In this document: positions 9,212 through 20,898 of the stretch, piece by piece | How the letters are laid out: every line of letters starts with the position of its first letter | Position numbering within the stretch: the first letter of the stretch is position 1 | The notes under the pieces: generated by a model | Databases searched by the model: none | Told to the model about the DNA's origin: nothing | Seen by the model: the letters and a program-made list of their open reading frames with translations, nothing else | Assembly: GCA_020631935.1 (NCBI GenBank) | Contig: JACKGP010000004.1 | Location: 1 to 64,000, forward strand | DNA: 64,000 bases | DNA from: Candidatus Nomurabacteria bacterium | GTDB lineage: Bacteria; Patescibacteriota; Saccharimonadia; Saccharimonadales; Saccharimonadaceae | Direction of reading: 5' to 3' | Made by a program: the position numbers and the translations under genes

Positions 9212-9601
9212 TTACTTATCTATACACTCACAACAAGTGCCAACTATTTTCAACGATCCATTTAATCTACAGTCGCCAATCGTACTGCGTAAAGACTCAC
9301 GACATGAAGTTGAAACTGTTATATCTCGCAGTTTTTCACACTTTGCACACTCAAAATGATCATGGATATCTATATTGCTATCGAATACCATTGCACCATC
9401 GGCTGCGTTAGGCGCCAGTTGAGTCTCGCCATCCTCCAGTAATCTCTGCGTTATCCTGTGTACTGTTGTGTCACTAACGTGCGGGTAAATCCGCCGCAGA
9501 TCATCAGCCAGCTGCGCATTAGTTGCATGGCCAAAATAGGCGAGTGACTGGCGCACAGACTCCACGTATTTACTACGCCGACGCTTTGTAGCAGTTTGCA
9601 T
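9212..9601 (-). CDS. fur: Fur-family metalloregulator
   Basis: A 129-residue transcription factor: N-terminal winged helix (about 1-75, DDLRRIYPHVSDTTVHRITQRL) and C-terminal dimerisation/metal domain with HDHFECAKC (His80, His82, Cys85, Cys88) and a second CxxC (Cys123/Cys126) that would complete a structural zinc site. Whether it senses iron, zinc or peroxide cannot be told. TACAAT (9608-9613, minus) ends 6 nt before the ATG and is overlapped by a GTAAA/TTTAC palindrome, so autoregulation is likely. It leads the cluster fur-trxA-DUF4396-VIT. Confidence 0.9.
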   Translation of the reverse strand: MQTATKRRRSKYVESVRQSLAYFGHATNAQLADDLRRIYPHVSDTTVHRITQRLLEDGETQLAPNAADGAMVFDSNIDIHDHFECAKCEKLRDITVSTSCRESLRSTIGDCRLNGSLKIVGTCCECIDK

Positions 9602-9607
9602 ACTACT

Positions 9608-9623
9608 ATTGTAAACGATTTAC
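9608..9623 (-). promoter_or_regulatory. fur promoter with overlapping palindromic operator
   Basis: On the minus strand TACAAT (9608-9613) lies 6 nt before the fur start. The palindrome GTAAA-CGA-TTTAC at 9611-9623 overlaps its upstream half. A dimeric regulator bound here would block the -10 region. Fur itself is the obvious candidate, but this is not a classical 19-bp Fur box. Confidence 0.5.
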
Positions 9624-9835
9624 ACCAAAAATGAAAGGGTAGTGCCAACGCAGGCCCTGAGGCTTCGATAAATAACACATACATATTGTGGCGTACGATA
9701 ACCAGTGTAAGTAGTATGCACATAAATCAATAGCTTGTAATTGCACAAGAGCTCCCGACTCTGCAATCAAAAAACCCATACTTCTCTATAGCTGGCGATG
9801 AGCGCAAACTATAGCATACGCCCGCCTGGTCTAAT

Positions 9836-12145
9836 CTACTTACCTTTTTTTCTAGACAACTTAGACGGCCACCACATAGGCTTGCCTATCTCGAGAGTTA
9901 GAGCTGGCACTAGAATTGAACGCACGATTAGCGTATCTAGCAGCACGCCGAAGGCTACAATAAATGCAATCTGAGCCAAGAATAGAATTGGTATAACATA
10001 GAGCGCAGCAAAAGTTGCTGCCAATACAACTCCAGCACTCGTAATTACTCCTCCAGTAACAACTAGCGCCTTTAAGGTACCATCTCGCACACCCAACTTC
10101 TTCGTCTCCTCGTGAACTCGCGTCATCAGGAATATGTTGTAGTCGATCCCTAAGGCAACCAAGAATACAAAGCCGAATATAATCACCGCTGGGTCAGCGC
10201 CTGGAAAATTCCAAACATGATTAAATAGTAGTGCAGCAATTCCAAGCGTTGCGCCAAACGACACGACTGTCGTAAATAGCAACACAAACGGTGCCACAAT
10301 CGAACGTAATAAAATCATTAATACCACGGTAATTGCCAATAGTATTAACGGAATTACAATTTTTAGATCATGATTTGCAGCCGTGTTAGTATCCAGCTGT
10401 ACGGCACTCACGCCACCAATCATGATGCTGTTATCGACTTTCTTTAGCTCATCACGTAGCTGGCTAATTGTCTGACGAGCGCCAACCGAGCTAGCCGAAT
10501 TCGTCAAAGTGGCCGATATCAGTACAGTGCCGTTGATGGTTTTTGGTTCAATATCTTTGAATGGATCTGCCTTTTTAGTCAATTCATCAACTGATGGTAT
10601 ATTAGCTAGCGCCTCTTCGTACACCTGATCAACTACGAAGTCTGGTGCTCCTACCATCTTTGACTTTATACTGCTCCGCAATTCTGCAATATTTTCGCTA
10701 CGCTTCTTTTCAACTTCCTGCCGAATCTCTTCTCTGATTTCTCTAGCATCACTGCCGACTGGCATCCTAGATTTTTCTTTGTCAGTTGTAAATACACTTA
10801 CACCATCAACCCCCTCATTAGACTCAATGGCGTCAACTATTTTATCTTGTAAATCAGTTTTTGCGACGATGTAGGCTGGCGAACCGGCACCGCCTGGGAA
10901 GTGATTATCCAAGATCTCCTGACCTTCGCGAGCTTCGCTCTTGCCCATGATTAGGTTATCTTGCGATACGCCCTCGGCTTTAAATTGCGGCACCGCCACA
11001 CAGGCCAGCAACAGCAAAGCCATTGTGCCAACCCATAGCCTGCGCGGGTGCTTACCAACCAACTTTCCGACCTTACTCCAAACTGGGTGCTGAGATTGAT
11101 AGTTTTCTTTAGATTTTCTGTTTTCAAACTTTGGTTTTCGTGGCCAAAAAGCTACTCTGCCAAACAGCAGCAAAACCGCCGGCAAGAATGTAAGTGCAAT
11201 AAGTATCGCAAATATCACGCCTATTCCACCAATTGGACCAAGCGACTTATTTGACCCCAAGTCTGAAGCCAGTAGACACAGCAGCCCAAGCGAAACTGTA
11301 CTACCAGCAGCTACAATAGGCTCGAGCGAAGCTTTCCATGACGCAACAGTCGCACCCCAAGCCGTTTTATGGCGTGTTAACTCTTCGCGATATCTAGCAA
11401 TATAAAGTAGCGAGTAGTCAGTCGCAGCGCCAATAACTAATATGAATAAAATTCCCTGCACCTGACCGTTTAGTTGAACTATGCCGTGCTTAGCTAGATA
11501 CCAAACTAGCAAGATAGCCGAGGACAGTGCAATAATTGCGCCTATCAGTGTAACTACTGGCAAAATTGGCGAGCGGTAAACCACAAGTAGTATTACAAAT
11601 ACAACACTCAGCGCCACAACCAACAGCGTTCCGTCAATTCCCGCAAAAGCCTTGTTCAAATCTTTGGCAAACATGGCCGGACCAGTAAACTTGTAGTTTA
11701 GACTAGGTTTTGTATCGGCAACTGTCTTTTGCAAACTTGGTACGGTTTCACGAAATTCACTATCGCTATCAAGCGGCACAACTAGAAATGCCGCTTTCTC
11801 ATCCTCGGATAGAACCGCTGGTGATATCGTATCAACTACAGCGCTGTCTTTGCTAAGTTCGGCACGCACAGAATCTATCTCATCCTGTTCTTTTTCAGTT
11901 AGGGCAGAGTTGCTTTCGAAAACAACAATTGCTGGAATACTAGACGAGTCTACGAATTTATCTATCTTGTCGTTTACCTTTGTAGACTCAGCACTCTCTG
12001 GCAAAAAAGTTGCCAAATCATTACTCGAGACCTCCTCGATCTTGCCAAAATATGGACCACCGATGGCCGATGTAACCAACCATGTCACTATGATTAATAT
12101 AGGTAGCCCAACTCTGAGTAATTTCGACACCTTAGTTTTTGCCAT
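9836..12145 (-). CDS. MMPL-family RND exporter
   Basis: A 769-residue membrane protein with the two-fold RND plan: a membrane helix, a soluble domain (about 40-165), five further helices, then the same arrangement repeated. The second half contains the MMPL signature FVFLVALGIDYNIFLMTRVHEE; the equivalent in the first half is LVIGAATDYSLLYIARYREEL. Actinobacterial MmpL/YdfJ proteins export lipids or other hydrophobic molecules using proton flow. The cargo here is unknown. The start codon lies 14 nt inside the end of trhO, so translation is coupled. Confidence 0.9.
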   Translation of the reverse strand: MAKTKVSKLLRVGLPILIIVTWLVTSAIGGPYFGKIEEVSSNDLATFLPESAESTKVNDKIDKFVDSSSIPAIVVFESNSALTEKEQDEIDSVRAELSKDSAVVDTISPAVLSEDEKAAFLVVPLDSDSEFRETVPSLQKTVADTKPSLNYKFTGPAMFAKDLNKAFAGIDGTLLVVALSVVFVILLVVYRSPILPVVTLIGAIIALSSAILLVWYLAKHGIVQLNGQVQGILFILVIGAATDYSLLYIARYREELTRHKTAWGATVASWKASLEPIVAAGSTVSLGLLCLLASDLGSNKSLGPIGGIGVIFAILIALTFLPAVLLLFGRVAFWPRKPKFENRKSKENYQSQHPVWSKVGKLVGKHPRRLWVGTMALLLLACVAVPQFKAEGVSQDNLIMGKSEAREGQEILDNHFPGGAGSPAYIVAKTDLQDKIVDAIESNEGVDGVSVFTTDKEKSRMPVGSDAREIREEIRQEVEKKRSENIAELRSSIKSKMVGAPDFVVDQVYEEALANIPSVDELTKKADPFKDIEPKTINGTVLISATLTNSASSVGARQTISQLRDELKKVDNSIMIGGVSAVQLDTNTAANHDLKIVIPLILLAITVVLMILLRSIVAPFVLLFTTVVSFGATLGIAALLFNHVWNFPGADPAVIIFGFVFLVALGIDYNIFLMTRVHEETKKLGVRDGTLKALVVTGGVITSAGVVLAATFAALYVIPILFLAQIAFIVAFGVLLDTLIVRSILVPALTLEIGKPMWWPSKLSRKKGK

Positions 12146-13058
12146 GCGAAGTAGCCACTTTTCTCTTTACGTCATGCTGTCTCTTGCAATCTTCTGTATG
12201 AAATAGTAGATCTGGACTTTCTTTACAGTTCTCACAAATTAACACCAAACTGTTGCATTCGGAATGGGCGCAATTTTCGAAATTTGATGTCTTGCCTTTG
12301 CAGTGAGTACATTCACCAATAGTTTTTGCCTTATCAGAAAAATTTATCACCATACGATCGTCAAACACTCTTAAGGCGCCCTCCCATAATCCGTCGTCGC
12401 CATATTTTTCGCCATACTTCACTATGCCGCCGTCAATTTGATATACGTCCTTAAAGCCACGTTTTTTCATCATGGCACTAATTACTTCACAGCGCACACC
12501 TCCTGTACAGTAGGTGATGACTTTTTTATTTTTAATGTCATCGTATTTGTCACTTTCAAGTTCAGCAATAAAATCACGCGAGGTTTGTGTATTCGGCACA
12601 ATCGCATTTTTGAACTTACCAACCTTAGCCTCGTGCTCGTTCCTGCCGTCAAAAAATACTACATCGTCGCCATATTTTTCAATCAATTCATGAACCTGCT
12701 TTGGCTTCAAATGATCGCCGCCATCTATTACGCCATCCATATTAACATCGAACTCATCGTCGGAATTTTTAAATCCAACCAATTCACGACGATTCTTCAC
12801 GCTCATTCTGGGAAAGTCTTCACGGCCACCATCGCTCCATTTAAAAACCGTGTCTTTAAATCCTGGATACTGTTTGGTAGATTTTATGTAAGCCTTCAAA
12901 TCATCAACACCGCCGCCAACCGTACCATTCAGTCCATGGCGACTAACGAGCACCCTTCCGCGTAGATTCAAGCTGTCACAGAGTGTTTTTTGCCATAGCT
13001 TAATCGCTTCCGGATCAGAGATTGGTGTAAATTTATAATAAAGAAGAATTTTTTGCAT
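12132..13058 (-). CDS. trhO: tRNA uridine(34) hydroxylase, TrhO/YceA rhodanese
   Basis: A 308-residue protein. TrhO performs oxygen-dependent hydroxylation of U34 in certain tRNAs, the first step towards mo5U or cmo5U. The N-terminal UPF0176 domain (RVLVSRHGLNGTVGG) is followed by a rhodanese domain with active site CTGGVRCE (Cys184) and a C-terminal cysteine cluster (ECTHCKGKTSNFENCAH) likely to bind zinc. TATAAT (13067-13072, minus) ends 8 nt before the ATG, with no Shine-Dalgarno site. The MMPL gene overlaps its end. Confidence 0.93.
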   Translation of the reverse strand: MQKILLYYKFTPISDPEAIKLWQKTLCDSLNLRGRVLVSRHGLNGTVGGGVDDLKAYIKSTKQYPGFKDTVFKWSDGGREDFPRMSVKNRRELVGFKNSDDEFDVNMDGVIDGGDHLKPKQVHELIEKYGDDVVFFDGRNEHEAKVGKFKNAIVPNTQTSRDFIAELESDKYDDIKNKKVITYCTGGVRCEVISAMMKKRGFKDVYQIDGGIVKYGEKYGDDGLWEGALRVFDDRMVINFSDKAKTIGECTHCKGKTSNFENCAHSECNSLVLICENCKESPDLLFHTEDCKRQHDVKRKVATSHGKN

Positions 13059-13105
13059 CAGTACTAATTATAGCACCTTGCGTCATGCAATAAATACGAG
13101 AAATT

Positions 13106-13351
13106 CTAGATTGCGGCGAGTTTTCTACGAGCAAACATTGCCAACACCGAGGCGGCCACTAGATATATTGCGCCAACCACGCATACATGCAGCACTCCAT
13201 AACCAGCAACAACTAGAGCTACACCGCTAGCGGTCGTTAAACCCATGCCAGTGTAGTGTAGATTTAAAGTCGACTTAGCTGGCTTGGCGACAAGATATAG
13301 ACCAGCCGCCAAACTAGTAAACGCAATTGCTATATGTAGTGCCAATAACAT
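13106..13351 (-). CDS. Small membrane protein, unknown
   Basis: An 81-residue protein with three hydrophobic segments (about 2-20, 33-50 and 53-72) and a basic C-terminus (ARRKLAAI). I do not recognise a family. TACAAT (13358-13363, minus) ends 6 nt before the ATG, the same leaderless arrangement as surrounding genes, which supports it being real. Confidence 0.6.
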   Translation of the reverse strand: MLLALHIAIAFTSLAAGLYLVAKPAKSTLNLHYTGMGLTTASGVALVVAGYGVLHVCVVGAIYLVAASVLAMFARRKLAAI

Positions 13352-13398
13352 ATAGCAATTGTAGCATAAGTACTAAGTTTGGTTAATTAATCAGATGA

Positions 13399-14133
13399 TT
13401 ATTCTGACTTATCTTCAGACTCTTCGGCACTGGCAGCTTCATCATCGCCACCGTTTTCGCTCTCCACCTCAGACTCGTCCTCGGCATCGCCAGCGGCAGC
13501 TTCATTTGCGGCCTGTAAGGCAGCTGGCTCCCAAACACTAGCAACCATAGTGTCTAAGATAGTTGGCTTCTCTTCGCCCTCTTCTAGCTCTTCATCAACA
13601 CGACCATCATCATGCTCAACGTACTCAACACCCTCTGGAAGCTCAGCGGCAGCTAATGTTAGTTTTTCGCCAGCCTCTTTTAGGCCTAATATTGAAATTT
13701 CAACAGCTTCAGGCAGGTCCATGGGCAAGGCCTTGACCTCAATCTGATCCAGCGTCTGCAGGACTACAAGTCCATTCTTCTCAGCCTCAGACTCACCCTC
13801 GCCAACTAGGCGAACTGGAACAACGGCCACTACAGGATCGCTAGCCTTAACTGCGTGAAATGATACGTGACGAACTTCACCCCGTACTGGGTCAATGTCG
13901 ACCTCTTTTATCATGGCTATTTTCTTTTTACTACCAATGTTCAGGTGAACAGGTGTGTAGGTTCCAGCCTGTCGGTAAGTTTTATCAAAAACATTTGCCG
14001 CAACCTGTACGCTAATTGGTTCCATTTCTGCACCATAAACTACGCCTGGAACTAATCCTTCGCTGCGAAGTTTTGCTACTTTTTTGCCATGAACTTTACG
14101 CTCATCTAATGATAGAGTTGTTTTATTTCCCAT
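13399..14133 (-). CDS. rplY: 50S ribosomal protein bL25, CTC form
   Basis: A 244-residue protein that binds 5S rRNA. The N-terminal L25 domain (about 1-92; KLRSEGLVPGVVYG and DIDPVRGEVRHVSFHAV) is joined to the TL5/CTC C-terminal beta domain (about 93-185), followed by a strongly acidic, disordered tail of about 50 residues rich in Glu, Asp and Ser. A GAGGAGAG site precedes the ATG, unlike many neighbours; good ribosome loading suits an abundant ribosomal protein. Confidence 0.95.
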   Translation of the reverse strand: MGNKTTLSLDERKVHGKKVAKLRSEGLVPGVVYGAEMEPISVQVAANVFDKTYRQAGTYTPVHLNIGSKKKIAMIKEVDIDPVRGEVRHVSFHAVKASDPVVAVVPVRLVGEGESEAEKNGLVVLQTLDQIEVKALPMDLPEAVEISILGLKEAGEKLTLAAAELPEGVEYVEHDDGRVDEELEEGEEKPTILDTMVASVWEPAALQAANEAAAGDAEDESEVESENGGDDEAASAEESEDKSE

Positions 14134-14202
14134 CTCTCTCCTCTTTCTTTGGATACTTTTCCGGAAATTAGTTTAATTGTCTATTTATATTATCACATCT
14201 GA

Positions 14203-14208
14203 TACAAT
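14203..14208 (+). promoter_or_regulatory. -10 box of dedA, leaderless type
   Basis: TACAAT ending 7 nt before the GTG at 14216. It decides the start: translation from the TTG at 14177 would begin upstream of the promoter's own transcription start. Confidence 0.55.
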
Positions 14209-14215
14209 AAAAACA

Positions 14216-14896
14216 GTGGAAGCATTATTACATCTCATCACTGGATTCGGTGTTATTGCCGTTTTGTTTGTGATATATGCTGAATCCGGGCTACTTATCG
14301 GATTTCTATTCCCAGGCGACAGCCTATTGTTTACTTCAGGTTTTCTAGTGCAACAGCAAATTGGCTCATTTGGCAGCATTAATATACACTTATTCGCCTT
14401 TTTACTATTCCTGTGTGCTATGTTCGGTCAGCAAACAGGCTACATTTTTGGCAAAAAAGTTGGCCGCAAGCTTTTCGAGCGGAAAAATACAAGACTTTTT
14501 AGAAAAGAAAACCTACTGCGCACAGAGGCTTTTTACGACAAATATGGACCGCTAGCTATAGTACTAGCCTGCTACGTTCCTATCGTGCGGACTTTTGTAC
14601 CGATTGTAGCTGGCGTAAGCAAAATGACTTATCGCGAATTCTTGCCCTACAATATTGTCGGCACTTTTGTCTGGACATACTCTTTTACATACCTAGGATT
14701 TTATGCTGGAAAAGTCTTGAGTGAAATGGGCGTAAATATTGAAGTTGCAGCCCTTATAATAATATTCCTATCAACATCGCCAATCCTATATCATGCCCTG
14801 AAAGATAAAAAATCGCGCGAGAACCTATGGGAAGGCACAAAGCGCGAAATTAAGATTCTACTAAGAAAAGAAGGTACGGACGACACCAAGAAGTAG
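14216..14896 (+). CDS. DedA-family membrane protein
   Basis: A 226-residue DedA/SNARE-associated family protein with at least four membrane segments and the family motifs FVIYAESGLLIGFLFPGDSLLF and FGQQTGYIFGKKVGRKLFE, then YGPLAIVLACYVPIVRTFVPIVAG. Members are implicated in lipid-carrier scrambling across the membrane. I start at GTG 14216 rather than TTG 14177 because TACAAT at 14203-14208 places the transcription start at about the GTG, and DedA proteins usually begin close to this hydrophobic stretch. It converges on uvrA with no space between the stop codons. Confidence 0.88.
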   Translation: MEALLHLITGFGVIAVLFVIYAESGLLIGFLFPGDSLLFTSGFLVQQQIGSFGSINIHLFAFLLFLCAMFGQQTGYIFGKKVGRKLFERKNTRLFRKENLLRTEAFYDKYGPLAIVLACYVPIVRTFVPIVAGVSKMTYREFLPYNIVGTFVWTYSFTYLGFYAGKVLSEMGVNIEVAALIIIFLSTSPILYHALKDKKSRENLWEGTKREIKILLRKEGTDDTKK

Positions 14897-17710
14897 CTAC
14901 TTTAACATGGGCTTCAGGTAATAGCCCGTGTAGCTAGAGTCAGAATTTGCAATAGCCTCTGGCGATCCCTCGGCTATAATCGTACCGCCGCCAACTCCAC
15001 CCTCGGGCCCCATGTCTATGACCCAGTCTGCCGACTTAACAACATCAAGATTGTGTTCGATGATTATCATGCTACTGCCGCCCTCGACTAGCTGCTGAAG
15101 TATGCCAAGAAGTCGCTTGACATCATCTGAATGAAGCCCGGTGGTGGGCTCGTCTAGGATATAGAGAGTTTTTCCGGTCGAACGTCTTGCTAGTTCACTA
15201 GCCAGCTTAATGCGCTGCGCCTCACCACCGCTAAATGTTGTAGCTGGCTGACCAAGCCTTATATAACCCAGGCCAACTTCAACAAGAGTAGTTAGCTTCC
15301 TAGAGATAGCCGGCACATTTTCAAAGAATCCTGCAGCTTGCTCAACAGTCATATCTAAAACATCGGCGATGGTTTTGTTTTTGTAGGTAATCTCCAGCGC
15401 TTCACGATTGTAGCGCTTACCTTGACATTCGTCACAGGTTACATAAACGTCGGGAAGGAAGTGCATTTCAATTTTTATAACCCCATCACCCTGACAGTTC
15501 TCGCAACGTCCACCCTTCACGTTAAAACTAAAACGTCCTGGTTTGTAGCCACGAATATTCGCCTCTGGTGTGCCGGCAAAGAGCTCGCGAATTGGCGTAA
15601 ATACACCAGTATAGGTGGCTGGATTAGAGCGCGGGGTTCGACCGATTGCCGACTGGTCGATTATGATCGCCTTGTCGAGGTGCTTAATTCCCTCAATGTT
15701 TTCGTGACGACCCGGTACAGTTTGCGCGCGATGCAAACGGGCAGATAACTCTTTGGCTAGAATGTCGTTTACTAGCGTAGACTTCCCACTTCCCGAAACT
15801 CCACTAACAACTGTCATTAGCCCAAGAGGAAATGATGCGTCAATATTTTTTAGATTATTCTCACGGGCACCTCGTATAACTAGCTGGCGGTCTTTTTCGG
15901 GCTGGCGCCGTTTTTTGGGAACGGCTATTTTTTCGATACCACTTAAATATTTACCCGTTAGACTTGATGGATTTTTGGAAACTTCACTAGGTGTTCCCTG
16001 GGCAACTATCTGCCCGCCATTAACTCCAGCTGCTGGACCGATATCGAGTAAGTAGTCGCTTGCTCTGATTGTATCCTCGTCATGCTCAACTACCAAGATA
16101 GTGTTGCCTAAATCGCGCAGGTGCTTCAGAGTGGCAATCAATCGATCATTATCTCGCTGGTGAAGACCAATGGATGGCTCATCGAGTACGTATAAGACGC
16201 CCTGTAGACCAGATCCGATTTGAGTAGCCAAGCGAATGCGCTGCGCCTCACCGCCAGACAGAGTATTTGCTGCGCGGCCAAGTTCCAAGTAGTTTAGTCC
16301 TACATCACTCATAAAACCAAGTCTGGAATTAATCTCTTTGATTATCTGATGCGCTATAAACTGCTCCTGCTCACTCAGTTTTAAATCGTCGAGCATGTCT
16401 AGCGCATCGTCGACGCCCAAACCACAAATATCCATAATATTCATGCCATGAATAGTTACCGCCAAAACAACTGGTTTTAGACGCGAACCACCACAGGCAT
16501 GACACTTTCTCTCACGCATAAATCGTTCAATATCACGACGCATAAATTCGCTATCGGTCTCTTTGTGTCGGCGCTCAAGGTTCGGAATCACACCTTCGTA
16601 CGTAGAATCATAAAAGCGACCACTGCCAAGTTGAACTCGGTATTTTTGACTGCCGGTACCATAAAGTACTTTTTGCAGAGCATCTTCTGGCAACTCGCCT
16701 ACTGGGGTGCGTAGACTAAAACCGTGCGCGTCAGCAACTTCAGACAGACGCTTCATGTACCAAGCGTCTGAATTTACACGATTGTATGGTCGAATTGCCC
16801 CCTCAGCAATTGTCAATTTTGGATTAAAAACCAGTTCTGGATCCACCTCTAAGCGACTGCCCAGCCCGGTACACACAGGGCAGGCACCAAATGGTGAGTT
16901 AAAGCTAAAAATTCGTGGCTCTAGTTCTGGTATTTCTTCGTCTGGATGCAATTCGCAGGCGTAACGCTGGCTGTATGTCGTCAACTCGTCGGTGTCAGCA
17001 TTTAGCAACTGCACCACGCCCTTACTAATCTCTAACGACTGCTCAATCGATTGCGTTACACGGCCAGCTATCTCCTCCTTCATAGATACACGATCTACGA
17101 CTAGCTCAATAGTGTGCTTGTAATTTTTGTCCAGATCCGGAAATTCATCTAGCGCATAAACCACGCTGTCAACCCTTACCCTAGCAAAACCAAGTCGAGA
17201 ATACTGCTCAGGAATATGTGCATGCTCGCCCTTTTTGCCACTTACAATTGGCGCCAATACAAGCAGCCTTGTTCCCGGTTCAATCTTAAGCACCTCATCA
17301 ACGATTGATTGTGCCGTTCGACGCTCAACTGGCCTGTTGCAGGTTGGACAGTGCGGTACGCCAATTCGAGCAAATAGTAGACGCAAGTAGTCATATATCT
17401 CTGTTACAGTTGCAACTGTCGAGCGCGGATTTCGACTAGTTGACTTTTGGTCAATAGAAATCGCTGGACTAAGGCCCTCTATTCGATCAACGTCCGGCTT
17501 CTCCATCAGTCCCAAGAATTGTCGTGCGTAACTCGATAGACTCTCGACGTATCTTCGCTGACCTTCGGCATAGATGGTATCAAAAGCTAGCGATGATTTT
17601 CCAGATCCAGAAAGGCCAGTTATTACTACAAGCTTATCGCGAGGAATATCCACACTGACATTTTTTAAGTTGTGCTCGCGCGCACCGACCACACGTATTA
17701 TATCCGACAT
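14897..17710 (-). CDS. uvrA: Excinuclease ABC subunit A
   Basis: A 937-residue damage-recognition ATPase of nucleotide excision repair. It has two ABC ATPase modules: Walker [10 protein letters not shown] (32-40) and [10 protein letters not shown] in the second half, each with an [12 protein letters not shown] or [12 protein letters not shown] signature. It also has UvrA zinc-binding cysteines ([19 protein letters not shown]...CDECQGKRY). Length is normal. TATAAT (17719-17724, minus) ends 8 nt before the ATG, so it is probably transcribed alone without a leader. Confidence 0.98.
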   Translation of the reverse strand: MSDIIRVVGAREHNLKNVSVDIPRDKLVVITGLSGSGKSSLAFDTIYAEGQRRYVESLSSYARQFLGLMEKPDVDRIEGLSPAISIDQKSTSRNPRSTVATVTEIYDYLRLLFARIGVPHCPTCNRPVERRTAQSIVDEVLKIEPGTRLLVLAPIVSGKKGEHAHIPEQYSRLGFARVRVDSVVYALDEFPDLDKNYKHTIELVVDRVSMKEEIAGRVTQSIEQSLEISKGVVQLLNADTDELTTYSQRYACELHPDEEIPELEPRIFSFNSPFGACPVCTGLGSRLEVDPELVFNPKLTIAEGAIRPYNRVNSDAWYMKRLSEVADAHGFSLRTPVGELPEDALQKVLYGTGSQKYRVQLGSGRFYDSTYEGVIPNLERRHKETDSEFMRRDIERFMRERKCHACGGSRLKPVVLAVTIHGMNIMDICGLGVDDALDMLDDLKLSEQEQFIAHQIIKEINSRLGFMSDVGLNYLELGRAANTLSGGEAQRIRLATQIGSGLQGVLYVLDEPSIGLHQRDNDRLIATLKHLRDLGNTILVVEHDEDTIRASDYLLDIGPAAGVNGGQIVAQGTPSEVSKNPSSLTGKYLSGIEKIAVPKKRRQPEKDRQLVIRGARENNLKNIDASFPLGLMTVVSGVSGSGKSTLVNDILAKELSARLHRAQTVPGRHENIEGIKHLDKAIIIDQSAIGRTPRSNPATYTGVFTPIRELFAGTPEANIRGYKPGRFSFNVKGGRCENCQGDGVIKIEMHFLPDVYVTCDECQGKRYNREALEITYKNKTIADVLDMTVEQAAGFFENVPAISRKLTTLVEVGLGYIRLGQPATTFSGGEAQRIKLASELARRSTGKTLYILDEPTTGLHSDDVKRLLGILQQLVEGGSSMIIIEHNLDVVKSADWVIDMGPEGGVGGGTIIAEGSPEAIANSDSSYTGYYLKPMLK

Positions 17711-17839
17711 TAGATGATATTATAGCAATTTTTCAGTCGTTTTTCCAGGGTCAGACCACTGATGACACTTATGATTGCATAAATTCAACTGGTAGGCTAT
17801 ATTAACGATAAATACACTTACTGCGAGGTGGCATACAAT

Positions 17840-18118
17840 ATGAAACAAGCTATTATGATCTGGTCTACGGCACTATCTATCGTATTTATATCGCTATCAT
17901 TCAAGCTGCACGAAATGCTATTTTCTTTCCTAGTGACCGGCGTGGTGCCCGGCACAGCTACCGTCATACCTGCAAACACTATGCTTGGTCTATATGCCGC
18001 GCTAGCAATTGTTATTGCATTTTTTATTATACTCAGGCGAGTCGACAACAAGCCTCTAAAGCCGGCCGAGCCTAGTGTTCACCGATCTAGTTTTCTACCA
18101 AAGCGTAGGTTTTCTTAG
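17840..18118 (+). CDS. Small two-helix membrane protein, unknown
   Basis: A 92-residue protein with membrane segments at about 5-30 and 44-63 and a basic, proline-containing cytoplasmic tail (LPKRRF). The ATG at 17840 has GAGGTGG about 8 nt upstream; the in-frame GTG at 17828 lies inside that ribosome site and is less likely. I do not recognise the family. Its end overlaps the stop of the convergent exonuclease gene by 4 nt. Confidence 0.6.
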   Translation: MKQAIMIWSTALSIVFISLSFKLHEMLFSFLVTGVVPGTATVIPANTMLGLYAALAIVIAFFIILRRVDNKPLKPAEPSVHRSSFLPKRRFS

Positions 18119-19530
18119 TTTCCGTAGTCTATCGGCGCTATAGACTCAGCCCAAAGTTGCAGCTCTTCTAGCAGGAACGTATCAACCCCGCTAGCGGCAA
18201 GCCTCTCTAAGCTCTTCAGATAGCCTGGCAGTTGGCTATTTATTCTTGCCATCCGCCAATACTCCCATTTTACTTGCTCGTCTTCACTCAATGACTTCGG
18301 GTAGCTCCTAGCTTTGTAGTGGAGTAGTAAATCTGGTAATCGTTCATCCTGAAACTCTGGATGAAAATCGGCGAGTTCGGTCTCGCTTGCACTGCGCACG
18401 GCTTCAATACGCAAACGGTCTCGATCGTTTAGAAAACTATCGTAAAGCTTAGCCTCCGGATCGGGCAGAGACTTAAACTCTGACCTTGCTTCATAAATCT
18501 CACGTAATAACTCAGCAAAGCCTGGATTTTCGAGCAAAACCTTTTTATGCTTTTCAATCTGCTCTTTTGTTATATTAAGCTTTTTCCAACCTTCCCCGTT
18601 TTGCAAAACCCCTAACGGCGCTACTGCAGGACAGCGATTATACTGCAGCTGCTTAACTGGTATCGCTATAAAATTATCTTTTTTACGCTCTTCATAGCTT
18701 GCATAAATTATACTTTCCAGCTCTTTTTTTGATAGATTTACAAATTGACCTGGATCATGCCTTAAGTCATAGACCAACACATTACCGTTTGGTGCACTAT
18801 TTAGGGGAAAAGCTACGGTAGTCTTCTCAAACTTAACATCATAACGACCGCTACTGTATACAAACGGCTGTTTGTTATCTAGATTTACTAACTGCTTAAC
18901 TTGTTTTTTATCGCGCATCTCAAAAAGATAATTAAATAATTGCGACTGCTTGCACTTAATCAATTTAGTTACACCGATCAATGCCTCTACGTCACTTAAC
19001 GCATCGTGCGCTTTGGTGTGAACTAGGCCATTTTCAGTACTTAAAAGCTCCAGGCGATTAGTGGCACGACCGTCTTTATCGACGGGCCAATTTATACCCT
19101 CTGGTCGCAAAGCGCGTGTCATCCTTACGACATCGAGTAGATCCCAACGCGAACGACCATCCCTCCAGGCCCACTCGTATGGGTCATGGAAGTTTCGCCA
19201 AAATGTATGCCGAATAAATTCATCATCAAAACGAATATTATTGAAACCAATCGTTACAGTATCTGGTGTAAAAATTTCACTTTCTAGTAGTTTTGTAAAC
19301 TCAGCTTCGGTTAGTCCGTCGGCTTGGGTAGACTGGGGCGTAATACCTGTCACTACTACAGCGTCTGGACTCGGCAGCGTGTCGTCATTTAACCTAATTA
19401 GAACATTGTAGCTTTCACCAATTTGCTCAAAATTTTCATCGGTACGAATACCAGCAAACTGCATAATTCTATCAGTGCGTGGATTTAATCCACTGGTTTC
19501 AAGGTCATAAAAAAAGAATGTTTTAGACAT
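18115..19530 (-). CDS. sbcB: Exodeoxyribonuclease I
   Basis: A 471-residue single-strand-specific 3'-5' exonuclease. The N-terminal DEDD domain shows FFFYDLETSGLNP (Asp9, Glu11), GFNNIRFDDEFIRHTFWRN and HDALSDVEALIGV. The remainder matches the SH3-like and C-terminal domains of ExoI, including LPGYLKSLERL near the end. I start at the ATG at 19530; the TTG two codons upstream has no support. TATACT (19542-19547, minus) ends 11 nt before the ATG. ExoI acts in recombination and mismatch repair. Confidence 0.9.
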   Translation of the reverse strand: MSKTFFFYDLETSGLNPRTDRIMQFAGIRTDENFEQIGESYNVLIRLNDDTLPSPDAVVVTGITPQSTQADGLTEAEFTKLLESEIFTPDTVTIGFNNIRFDDEFIRHTFWRNFHDPYEWAWRDGRSRWDLLDVVRMTRALRPEGINWPVDKDGRATNRLELLSTENGLVHTKAHDALSDVEALIGVTKLIKCKQSQLFNYLFEMRDKKQVKQLVNLDNKQPFVYSSGRYDVKFEKTTVAFPLNSAPNGNVLVYDLRHDPGQFVNLSKKELESIIYASYEERKKDNFIAIPVKQLQYNRCPAVAPLGVLQNGEGWKKLNITKEQIEKHKKVLLENPGFAELLREIYEARSEFKSLPDPEAKLYDSFLNDRDRLRIEAVRSASETELADFHPEFQDERLPDLLLHYKARSYPKSLSEDEQVKWEYWRMARINSQLPGYLKSLERLAASGVDTFLLEELQLWAESIAPIDYGN

Positions 19531-19568
19531 TAACAATTATTAGTATAGCAGCTATTGATGCTGTGTTT

Positions 19569-20864
<1,296 letters not shown>

Positions 20865-20898
20865 TTATATCAGGTTATCACTAGTAATAGCGCTCTGA

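Noticed and set aside
12438..12965. 175-codon plus-strand ORF
   Set aside because: It is the antisense shadow of trhO, whose rhodanese motifs are clear on the other strand.
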